Positions 1 to 5,670 of a stretch of DNA of 6,247 nt are shown here, piece by piece. Position 1 is the first letter of the stretch. The number at the start of each line of letters is the position of its first letter. Position numbers and translations under genes: made by a program. The stretch spans positions 1-6,247 of the forward strand of contig NZ_BMOL01000044.1 of NCBI RefSeq assembly GCF_014647055.1. Reading direction: 5' to 3'. Under the pieces are notes generated by a model. That model ran no database searches, was not told where the DNA came from, and was given only the letters and a program-made list of their open reading frames with translations. This DNA is from Deinococcus aerolatus (lineage in GTDB: Bacteria; Deinococcota; Deinococci; Deinococcales; Deinococcaceae).

Positions 1-1032
1 CCCGGCCTACCGCAAAAATCAGGTGGAACTGCTCGCTCTGCTCGTCCTGGCGTTGATCGGGGCCAAAAACGTTCGCCACGCATCACTGGCCGAGCGTTGC
101 CCGGGCAACGCTCAGACGGCTTCCGTCATTCGCCAGATTGAGCGATTCTTTCACCAGCATCCGCTATGTCCTCTGGATGTTGCCCGTCTGGTTCTGGCGT
201 TGCTCCCCGATGGGAAACGGCGGGACTTCACCCTTGACCGCACGAACTGGAAACTGGGGAAGACCGATGTCAACGCGCTGGTGCTGGCAGTGAACTGGCG
301 AGGTGTGGCCGTGCCACTCCTGTTCGAGTTGTTGCCGCACAGCGGAGGGCAGCGGGACGAGGACCCGGCTGGCCGTGATGGACGAGGCGCTGACGCTGCT
401 GGACTGCTGCGACGTTGCCACGATTTATGCAGACCGGGAATTCATCGGCCAGGCGTGGATCCAGGGCTTGGCTGAGCGAGGGATACCGATCACCGTCCGT
501 CTCCGCGTCGATACCCACATCGAAGACCTGCCAGCGGGCGAGTGGTTGGGTGGCTTGCAACCTGGAAAGCAGGCGATGCTCCTCGAGGGCGTGGAGGTCT
601 ATGGACTCCCGATGAATGTGGTGTTGACCCGGACAGATCAGGGGGATACCCCTGATCGTGGCGAGCAACGCCACCGCCGCCAGTCGCATGCTGAAGGGAT
701 ACCGCAAGCGCTGGAGAATCGAATGTCTGTTCAGGGCGCTCAAAACGAAGGGCTTCCGGTTGGAAAACACCCATATGACGCGTCCCACTCATGTGACGCG
801 ACTGCTTTGTTTGCTCACCCTGGCGTATGTCTGGAGCGTCCTGGTCGGCATCGACCAGGACACGGCGCTGAAAAAACATGGACGGCGGGCCTGGAGTGTC
901 GTGACTCTAGGTCTACGGGCGCTCGTTCGGGCGTCTTCCCGTCAGATCGGAACCTCAATGGACGAACTGCTCCACCTGATTCAATTCTGGACGCCGGACC
1001 AGACGACGGCTGTGGAAAGTGTCGGGTACTGA
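1..1032 (+). mobile_element. IS4-family insertion sequence, 3' part, left end outside window
   Basis: This is the right-hand part of an IS4-family element, recognised from its transposase (see the pseudogene entry). The left end and left terminal repeat lie outside the window. The right boundary is not resolved. Coding ends at 1032, and the element probably continues some tens of bases, since an AT-rich dyad at 1059-1094 could be part of its end. I could not identify a terminal inverted repeat or a target-site duplication, because the other end is not available for comparison. Confidence 0.8.
2..1032 (+). pseudogene. IS4-family DDE transposase, N-terminally cut by window edge, two frameshifts
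   Basis: The reading frame is already open at the left edge, so the true start is outside. The protein runs in three frames: about 2-346, then about 351-640, then about 646-1032. All three DDE residues are visible: Asp at 236-238 (LDRTNWKLG), Asp at 432-434 (YADREF) and Glu at 721-723. The Glu sits in a perfect IS4 signature Y-x2-R-x3-E-x6-K (YRKRWRIECLFRALK), whose Tyr codon is 700-702. Dropping one G from 347-349 restores HSGGSGTRTRLAVMDEAL, and dropping one G from 641-645 restores QGIPLIVASNATAA. With both removed, a continuous transposase of roughly 340 residues plus the missing N-terminus results. Apart from the shifts, the catalytic residues are conserved, so inactivation is recent or the shifts are homopolymer sequencing errors. 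Confidence 0.88.
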
Positions 1033-1058
1033 GGGGGAGACCCAGTGTTGAGGATTCT

Positions 1059-1094
1059 CAGGACAAAATTTATCTGGATGTTAAATAAATCCTG
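1059..1094. repeat. AT-rich imperfect inverted repeat after the IS4 transposase
   Basis: CAGGA (1059-1063) can pair with TCCTG (1090-1094), and TTTAT (1069-1073) with ATAAA (1085-1089), leaving a one-sided bulge and a loop of 11 bases. The local base composition is much more AT-rich than the surroundings. It may be a terminator for the transposase, part of the IS end, or an AT-rich upstream promoter region. The sequence alone does not decide. Confidence 0.3.
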
Positions 1095-1158
1095 TTTAAC
1101 TCTGACAACCCCTGTCTGATCGACTATTCCTTCAATCTTCATCTTCTGGGAGGGTGGC

Positions 1159-1185
1159 TTGTCAAGCGTCCTGCCGATGTATAGG
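1159..1185 (+). promoter_or_regulatory. Weak candidate sigma-70-type promoter
   Basis: TTGTCA (1159-1164) matches five of six bases of the -35 consensus, and TATAGG (1180-1185) matches four of six of the -10 consensus. The spacer is 15 bases, shorter than the preferred 16-18, so the assignment is weak. If used, the transcript would begin near 1192 and carry about 180 bases of leader, including both palindromes. Confidence 0.25.
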
Positions 1186-1302
1186 GTGGGCCACATCAGC
1201 ACGGCTCCTTGGGACCATGTCTGATAGAGGCAGTGAAGCGCGGTCCTGTATACGGGCACCTGGGACGCGTGGAGCCAATGGTGCGACCGGCTATCCGTCA
1301 AT

Positions 1303-1318
1303 CCGCGACCTGTCGCGG
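1303..1318. promoter_or_regulatory. 16-bp palindrome, operator-like or small hairpin
   Basis: CCGCGAC (1303-1309) and GTCGCGG (1312-1318) are perfect inverted repeats around a two-base centre. As DNA this is a typical size for a site bound by a dimeric repressor. As RNA it would form a six-pair stem with a CCTG tetraloop. It lies 54 bases upstream of the GTG start of the first operon gene. No regulator is encoded in the window. Confidence 0.4.
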
Positions 1319-1328
1319 TCACATTCCC

Positions 1329-1341
1329 GCCTGATTCAGGC
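1329..1341. promoter_or_regulatory. 13-bp palindrome GCCTGA-T-TCAGGC
   Basis: GCCTGA (1329-1334) and TCAGGC (1336-1341) are perfect inverted repeats around one base. The site begins 10 bases after the first palindrome and ends 31 bases before the GTG start at 1373. It may be an operator or part of the 5' leader. A very similar core, GCCTGATTC followed by TCAGGC, recurs in the hairpin at 5636-5670 inside the IS6 relic. Confidence 0.35.
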
Positions 1342-1372
1342 AGCGGCGTTCATAACACGCCGGGGAGGCACC

Positions 1373-1921
1373 GTGAATTCTATCGTTCGGGGTATTAGAG
1401 ATTTCGGCCTTGATCTCTCTTTGTTGATCCGCGTTGGAGGTGGACAGGCCAGCGCAGACGTTGCGTTCGAAGGCTGCGCTGCTCAGGGCCCGCAACTTCT
1501 GGTCCAGAATTCGTGTGATGACAGTGCAGTCCACGATCTGGTCACTGAGGTTCACCGTTTGATGGGGCAAGCTTACCAGGAGTACCGCAATGCGCGGCTG
1601 TGTCAATGGACGGCGCAACTTGTCTCGCCTGTCGGAAGTGACGTTCGCCTGAGCGTCTTCGATCAATGGTTGCTCGAAAAGCTGCTGGTTCACTGCCCTC
1701 ATTTTCAACTGGGCTGGACGCCGCTGCAAGACCATCCTGCTGCCTTCCGACTGAGGCGTGATGTCGGCAGCCTCTGGATTCAGGTCATGCCAGCGGACCG
1801 CAGCGGAATATGCTGCACAAGTGTGGTGCCGGTGAGTGATGTCCATAGCATGACCAACGCCGTGCGCGGTTTTCTTGACCAAGTTATCGTGGCCAGCGTC
1901 CTGGCAGAGGCGGCAGATTAA
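1373..1921 (+). CDS. Hypothetical protein, 182 residues, first gene of the protease/c-di-GMP unit
   Basis: I do not recognise this protein. The GTG start at 1373 is chosen because GGGGAGG (1362-1368) stands four bases upstream; longer starts back to 1154 have no such site. There is no signal peptide or membrane segment, so it is predicted cytosolic and soluble. Its body mixes hydrophobic and polar stretches in an alpha/beta-looking pattern. A Trp/Leu-containing middle (FDQWLLEKLLVHCPHFQLGW) precedes a section ending in an amphipathic C-terminal helix (about NAVRGFLDQVIVASVLAEAAD). Six cysteines are scattered without a metal-binding spacing I can name. It stops one base before the ATG of the lipoprotein protease, so the two genes are almost certainly cotranscribed and probably translationally coupled. 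That suggests a shared function, but nothing in the sequence says which. Confidence 0.75.
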   Translation: MNSIVRGIRDFGLDLSLLIRVGGGQASADVAFEGCAAQGPQLLVQNSCDDSAVHDLVTEVHRLMGQAYQEYRNARLCQWTAQLVSPVGSDVRLSVFDQWLLEKLLVHCPHFQLGWTPLQDHPAAFRLRRDVGSLWIQVMPADRSGICCTSVVPVSDVHSMTNAVRGFLDQVIVASVLAEAAD

Positions 1922-1922
1922 C

Positions 1923-3023
1923 ATGGCCTACCGTTCCAGATTTGCACTGTTGACTTTGGGTTGCCTGATTCTGGGGGCCTGCGGCACCCTCCCACCCTCT
2001 CCCTCCCAGGCGATTTCACGTCCTCACGGCACGCTGAGTGCTGCTGGCCTGCAGAGTCAGACAGCGACTGACCGCACCTTGCTCGTCGATCATGCTGGCT
2101 TCAAGCCAGGTGGTGCCAGGTGGTGGGCCGAAGGAGCCAGATGGTGGGCTGAAGGAGCCAGATGGTGGGCCGAAGGAGCCAGGTGGTGGGCTGAAGGAGC
2201 CAGGTGGTGGGCTGAAGGGGTCTTTGAACCTATGCCTGCCAATTCGGAGGTGCTGCGCACCGTCAAGATTGATGTGGCTCAAGCCAGGGCACCTGGGATG
2301 GGCCGGGGCGTGGTGGTGGCCGTGATCGACTCTGGAATCGATCTGGACCACCCGATGCTCAGAGGTGCGCTGCTGCCGGGCCGCGACTTCGTGGACAAAG
2401 ACCTCGATCCATCCGAAGAAGGCACCGATGGCGACGCCGCGTACGGGCACGGAACGGCGGTGGCCGGCATTCTTCGTCAGGTGGCACCTGAGGCCAAACT
2501 TCTGCCCCTGCGGGTGCTGAGTCCTAATGGCTCTGGAGACGCAGACAGCGTGGCCGAGGCCATTCGCTTTGCCGTCAATCAGGGCGCACACATCATCCAT
2601 CTGAGCATCGCTGCTTCGGTGTCCAACAAGGGGGTGCGCGCCGCGCTGCAATTTGCGGTCTCCAGGGGTGTTCTGGTGGTGGCCGCCTGCGGCAATGACG
2701 GCAGCGCCAACCCCGAGGCGCCGGCCAATGCGCTGGACGGTAAAAACCCTCTGGGACAGTTTGGTGTTTCCGTCAGCGCCGTCAATGTCGACGGAACTTT
2801 TCCCAGCTGGAGTACGCGTGGCGGTGAAGTGCTGGCCCCAGGAGTGGCGCTTCAGAGCGCCTATCCTCAGGGCCAGACGGTCAGCGCGACGGGCTCCTCG
2901 TTCGCGGCGCCGTTGGCCACCGGCGCACTTGCCCTGGCCCTGGCCGAAGGCAAGGACCCTGCCGTGCTGGCCGCCCGATTGACCTCAGGGGCTATGCTGG
3001 ACGCCTCCCAGTTGCTTCAGTAA
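1923..3023 (+). CDS. Lipoprotein subtilisin-like serine protease (S8) with Trp-rich heptad repeats
   Basis: Predicted envelope-anchored endopeptidase of the subtilase family, 366 residues. The ATG at 1923 gives a textbook lipoprotein signal peptide: basic start (MAYRSR), hydrophobic core, lipobox LGAC, with Cys20 as the lipidated residue. A Pro/Ser linker follows, then five tandem GARWWAE heptads (residues 64-98), then the catalytic domain (about 110-366). The full triad and oxyanion residue are present: Asp136 (VIDSGID), His176 (GHGTAVAG), Asn258 (CGNDGS) and Ser326 (GSSFAAP, matching the family GTSMAAP). I see no recognisable I9-type propeptide and no C-terminal extension, so this is a compact form. 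It starts one base after the upstream gene; the only nearby ribosome-binding-like sequence is AGAGG at 1906-1910, rather far away, which fits translational coupling. The triad makes an active protease very likely; its substrate is unknown. Confidence 0.93.
   Translation: MAYRSRFALLTLGCLILGACGTLPPSPSQAISRPHGTLSAAGLQSQTATDRTLLVDHAGFKPGGARWWAEGARWWAEGARWWAEGARWWAEGARWWAEGVFEPMPANSEVLRTVKIDVAQARAPGMGRGVVVAVIDSGIDLDHPMLRGALLPGRDFVDKDLDPSEEGTDGDAAYGHGTAVAGILRQVAPEAKLLPLRVLSPNGSGDADSVAEAIRFAVNQGAHIIHLSIAASVSNKGVRAALQFAVSRGVLVVAACGNDGSANPEAPANALDGKNPLGQFGVSVSAVNVDGTFPSWSTRGGEVLAPGVALQSAYPQGQTVSATGSSFAAPLATGALALALAEGKDPAVLAARLTSGAMLDASQLLQ
2112..2216 (+). repeat. Five tandem 21-bp in-frame repeats encoding GARWWAE
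   Basis: Five units start at 2112, 2133, 2154, 2175 and 2196, each encoding Gly-Ala-Arg-Trp-Trp-Ala-Glu, and are followed by one further Gly codon (2217-2219). Units differ only at synonymous positions: GGT or GGA for Gly, AGG or AGA for Arg, GCC or GCT for the last Ala. Units 4 and 5 are identical in DNA, suggesting recent duplication. A partial copy of the unit (GCCAGGTGGT at 2106-2115) precedes the array, overlapping it. Since 21 is a multiple of three, slippage would change repeat number without breaking the gene. The segment lies between the lipid anchor and the protease domain, so it acts at the cell surface. Confidence 0.97.
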
Positions 3024-3040
3024 CTTCTTTGTCTGTCGCG

Positions 3041-3071
3041 CTGGGTCTCCCACGTGGAGCAAGGAGCCCAG
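3041..3071 (+). promoter_or_regulatory. Leader hairpin covering the ribosome binding site of the TPR-GGDEF-EAL gene
   Basis: CTGGG (3041-3045) pairs with CCCAG (3067-3071), and CTCC (3047-3050) pairs with GGAG (3063-3066), leaving only T3046 bulged: nine pairs closing a 12-base loop. The paired GGAG is the core of the Shine-Dalgarno AAGGAG (3061-3066), six bases before the GTG at 3073. In an alternative fold, CTCC (3047-3050) pairs with the nearer GGAG (3056-3059) across a five-base loop and leaves the Shine-Dalgarno sequence exposed. The two folds share CTCC and exclude each other. There is no T tract, so this is not a terminator. The pairing is seen; a regulatory role is inferred. Confidence 0.45.
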
Positions 3072-3072
3072 G

Positions 3073-5457
3073 GTGAACGATCCAGCACATCATCTCGACG
3101 TTCTGCTCGGCCAGGCCCGTGAGCTGCGAGGAAGTGACGATGCGCGCGCGACGCTGCTCTTTGAGCAGGCCGTGACGGCGGCCCGCGCGCTGAGTGCTTT
3201 TCCGGAGCTGGCTGAGGCTTTGAATGCCCTGGCGGGGCTTGAGCATAGCCGCGGGGAAAGTCAGAGCGCCTTCACCCATCTGGAAGAAGCCCTCTCCATT
3301 CGTCAGGTTCTGGGCGATCAGGGGGGCTGCGCCGCAGTCCTGTGTAATCTCGGCGCAGTCCACCTTGACCTGGGCAGTTTTAACCTGGCGCTTGAGTACC
3401 TGTTGCGTGCGGACCACGTGGCGGCACAGGCAGGTCCAGCCCGCGCCGCCATGGTGGCCGCCAATCTCGCTCAATCCTACGATGCGCTTGAATTGCCCGG
3501 AGATGCCAACACGCAGTACACGCGGGCCCTCGATTTCGCGCGACTTGCGGATCAGCCGTTAGGCGAGGCGACAGTCATGATCAATCACGCCGACTTTCTG
3601 CGGCGTCAGGGGAATTTTGATGAGGCGTTGGCCCTGCTGAATGGAGCCGTGGCGCTGGCAGGCGACCACGCTGCACTGACAGCCAGCGCCTGGCATGGTC
3701 TGGGCCTGGTGCAGCGTGACCAGGGGAGGCTGAACCTGGCACTCACTCACTTCCAGGCGGCGCTGGCCATGCCGGAAGCGAATATTGATCTGGTGTTGGA
3801 TGCGCGCTGTGATGCCAGCGAGGTTCTGCTGGACTTGCAACGTGGGGACGAAGCGCGCCTTCTATTAGAAGCGGCGTTGCCTGACGCCAGGGCCAGCCTC
3901 CGGGTCCGGGAGCAGGCCCGCATCCTGGCGCTTCAGGCCCGGGTGGAGGAGCAAGACGGCGAACTCGTCCAGGCACTGGCCACCTTACGCCGGGCCCACA
4001 CGGCTGAAGCGGAGGTGCTGCGCGCCGAAGCGGCGCAGCGGACCCGTGAGCTTGCGGCGAGAAGCGAACTCGAGCGTGACCGTCAGCGCCTGGAACATGA
4101 GCAGGCCCGCTACGCCGCTGAACGCGCCGCCAAAGAGCAGCTTGAACGCGAACAGGCCAGCCGCCTGCAAGAACTCGAACGTCTGGCGTTGTACGACGCG
4201 CTGACGGGGCTGCCCAACCGCCTGCTGCTCTCCGAACGGGCGCGCACCGCCTTGCGGGAGGCGGCCGCGCGCCGTACGTCTGTGGCCGTGGGTGTGATGG
4301 ATCTCAACAAGTTCAAGGCCGTCAACGATACCTACGGACACCATACAGGTGACCTGCTGCTCCAAGAAGTTGCTGCCCGGTTACCTCGCGCCCTGGGGGG
4401 ACACGATACGGTGGCCCGTACGGGCGGGGACGAATTTGTCTTCCTGTTGCAGGCCAGTCGACAGGACGTCGTCCCTCTGGCCCGGCAGATTGCCGAAACA
4501 TTCGACGAGCCATTCTTTCTGGATGGCATTGAAATTCACATGCGTCCCAGTCTTGGCTTCGCCGTCTACCCCGAGGACGCTTCAGATCTCGACACCTTGC
4601 TCACGCACGCCGATGAGGCCATGTACCGGGCAAAAGCGCGCGGCAGCACACTGGAGTTTGGTGCGAGCGGCGGCGCTCTGGCCCCAGCAACCCTCGAATC
4701 CGCCCTGCACGGCGCCCTTGCGGCGGGCGAATTTCACCTGGTGTATCAGCCGCTTGAGGATCCCAGCGGCCGCTGGCACAGCGTGGAAGCCTTGCTGCGC
4801 TGGCGCAGTAGAACGTACGGAAATGTCACCCCTGATCAGTTCATGCCACTGGCCGAGCGCAGCGGCCTGAGCCTCCCGTTGAACGCCTGGACACTGACGA
4901 CGGTGTGCGCTGCACTGGCCCAGTTGCCGCAGCTGGGCGCCGCCATCAACCTGTCGGCCCGTCAACTTGTCGATCCGGAATTGCCTGACCTCATCCGAAG
5001 AACCACAACCGAATTTGGCGTGACGCCTTCTCGTTTGTCATTGGAGATTTGTGAAGAACTGGTCGCGCGCGCTCCTGAACGCGCCCGCTCCGCCTTGAAG
5101 GCGCTGAACGCCACAGGGGTTCGCCTGACCCTGGACGATTTTGGTGGCGGGCACGCCCATTTTGCCGGGTTACAGACGTTGCCGATTCACGCGGTCAAGC
5201 TTGACCGTTCATTGGTACAGGGTCTTGGCCCGGATTCTCGCGGCATGGCCCTGTTGAGCGCGGTGGCACAACTGGCCCGCGCCCTCGACCTCGAAGTGAT
5301 TGCCAAGGGGGTTGAAACACCAGCACAGCGAGTTCAGTTGAGTACGCTGGGTGTTCACCGCTTACAGGGCTTTTTGGTGTCGCCTCCGCTCGAACTGCCG
5401 AACCTGCTGACATGGTTCTCAACAGATACTGATGGTGACGCGGAGATGCGCAGATAA
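3073..5457 (+). CDS. TPR-coiled coil-GGDEF-EAL protein (cyclic-di-GMP synthesis; EAL probably impaired)
   Basis: A 794-residue cytosolic signalling protein with no signal peptide or membrane segment. GTG at 3073 is supported by AAGGAG six bases upstream. Residues about 25-308 are seven or so degenerate TPR repeats, probably the protein-binding input. About 305-370 is a Glu/Arg/Ala-rich coiled coil. About 370-525 is a GGDEF diguanylate cyclase domain: DALTGLPNR 375-383, metal Asp410, intact GGDEF 451-455, ADEAMYRAKARG near its end. The product-inhibition RxxD motif, expected at 442-445, reads GGHD, so the Arg is missing. About 545-785 is an EAL phosphodiesterase domain with Glu572 (EAL), Asn626, Glu658, Glu661, Asp688-Asp689 (DDFG), Lys709, Glu748 and Gln765. 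However the EGVE motif reads KGVE, with Lys745 in place of its first Glu. Loop 6 (DDFGGGHAHF) also departs from the usual DDFGTGYSS. Net prediction: cyclase active, phosphodiesterase impaired. Confidence 0.94.
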   Translation: MNDPAHHLDVLLGQARELRGSDDARATLLFEQAVTAARALSAFPELAEALNALAGLEHSRGESQSAFTHLEEALSIRQVLGDQGGCAAVLCNLGAVHLDLGSFNLALEYLLRADHVAAQAGPARAAMVAANLAQSYDALELPGDANTQYTRALDFARLADQPLGEATVMINHADFLRRQGNFDEALALLNGAVALAGDHAALTASAWHGLGLVQRDQGRLNLALTHFQAALAMPEANIDLVLDARCDASEVLLDLQRGDEARLLLEAALPDARASLRVREQARILALQARVEEQDGELVQALATLRRAHTAEAEVLRAEAAQRTRELAARSELERDRQRLEHEQARYAAERAAKEQLEREQASRLQELERLALYDALTGLPNRLLLSERARTALREAAARRTSVAVGVMDLNKFKAVNDTYGHHTGDLLLQEVAARLPRALGGHDTVARTGGDEFVFLLQASRQDVVPLARQIAETFDEPFFLDGIEIHMRPSLGFAVYPEDASDLDTLLTHADEAMYRAKARGSTLEFGASGGALAPATLESALHGALAAGEFHLVYQPLEDPSGRWHSVEALLRWRSRTYGNVTPDQFMPLAERSGLSLPLNAWTLTTVCAALAQLPQLGAAINLSARQLVDPELPDLIRRTTTEFGVTPSRLSLEICEELVARAPERARSALKALNATGVRLTLDDFGGGHAHFAGLQTLPIHAVKLDRSLVQGLGPDSRGMALLSAVAQLARALDLEVIAKGVETPAQRVQLSTLGVHRLQGFLVSPPLELPNLLTWFSTDTDGDAEMRR

Positions 5458-5520
5458 GCGGCGAAGTAGCGGTGCCTGCGGGTTTGGGTTCAATCCAACG
5501 AGATCGCGTTGTTGTCTATT

Positions 5521-5557
5521 CCGAGAGGCTGAATCACGGGTCTGGTCAGGCTCTCGG
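5521..5557 (+). terminator. Candidate terminator hairpin after the operon
   Basis: CCGAGAG (5521-5527) pairs with CTCTCGG (5551-5557), and CTGA (5529-5532) with TCAG (5546-5549), interrupted by a single G-G mismatch, around a 13-base loop. It lies 63 bases after the stop codon of the TPR-GGDEF-EAL gene and before the IS6 relic. The following bases are only moderately T-containing (TTCCACTCCGATTCTTCC), so it is not a classical intrinsic terminator. A weaker hairpin, CAACG (5496-5500) with CGTTG (5507-5511) followed by TTGTCTATT, lies just upstream and could contribute. Confidence 0.4.
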
Positions 5558-5635
5558 TTCCACTCCGATTCTTCCACGCTGAGCCATGTCCCGAAAACGG
5601 CTGTGTTGCCTTGACTTGGCTCCCGGCAGGCAGAG

Positions 5636-5670
5636 GGCAGGAGCGGCCTGATTCTCAGGCCACTCCTGCC
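5636..5670. repeat. Long hairpin at the 3' end of the IS6 transposase
   Basis: GGCAGGAG (5636-5643) pairs with CTCCTGCC (5663-5670), and GGCCTGA (5645-5651) with TCAGGCC (5655-5661), with one mismatch (C5644/A5662) and a three-base loop (5652-5654). The stop codon of the relic transposase lies inside the stem. There is no T run on either side, so a classical intrinsic terminator is not supported, but the structure could stop or protect convergent transcripts from the operon and from the element. Confidence 0.6.

Larger units (their letters stand above)
1033..1372. other. Intergenic region between IS4 relic and the three-gene unit
   Basis: I see no convincing gene in these 340 bases. An open frame on the + strand from 1154 joins the downstream gene but has no ribosome binding site at its possible starts, and its sequence is Arg/Ser/Gly-rich like read-through of non-coding DNA. 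A 113-codon open frame on the - strand over 981-1322 resembles nothing I know. The stretch holds an AT-rich dyad (1059-1094), one weak promoter-like pair (1159-1185) and two palindromes (1303-1318 and 1329-1341), listed separately. It must contain the promoter of the operon unless transcription comes out of the insertion sequence. Confidence 0.6.

Noticed and set aside
1048..1076. Promoter TTGAGG with TATCTG at 17-base spacing
   Set aside because: Each hexamer matches consensus poorly (four and three of six), and the stretch may belong to the IS4 end.
981..1322. Open frame of 113 codons on the - strand between the IS4 relic and the operon
   Set aside because: It overlaps the 3' end of the transposase, has no recognisable motif, and contains both the AT-rich dyad and the first palindrome, so non-coding DNA is more likely.
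1154..1372. N-terminal extension of the hypothetical protein from an upstream GTG
   Set aside because: There is no ribosome binding site at 1154 or at the ATG at 1218, the composition is unlike a folded protein, and a good GGGGAGG stands before GTG 1373.
2112..2216. Tandem repeats considered as a CRISPR or other spacer array
   Set aside because: Units are contiguous with no spacers, are 21 bp long, and are in frame within a coding region.
2016..2651. Open frame of 211 codons on the - strand across the protease, with Pro/Gly/Ser repeats
   Set aside because: It is the antisense shadow of the 21-bp repeat and the subtilase gene. The sense frame has a full catalytic triad and lipobox, and the antisense product has no recognisable feature.
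3041..3071. Intrinsic terminator between protease and c-di-GMP gene
   Set aside because: The stem is followed directly by GGTGAAC without a T tract, and its 3' arm contains the ribosome binding site, so a translation-control hairpin is the better reading.
5478..5515. tRNA fragment suggested by GGTTCAATCC-like bases
   Set aside because: The putative T arm has the wrong pairing (only four pairs with a shifted loop), and there is no acceptor, D or anticodon arm around it.
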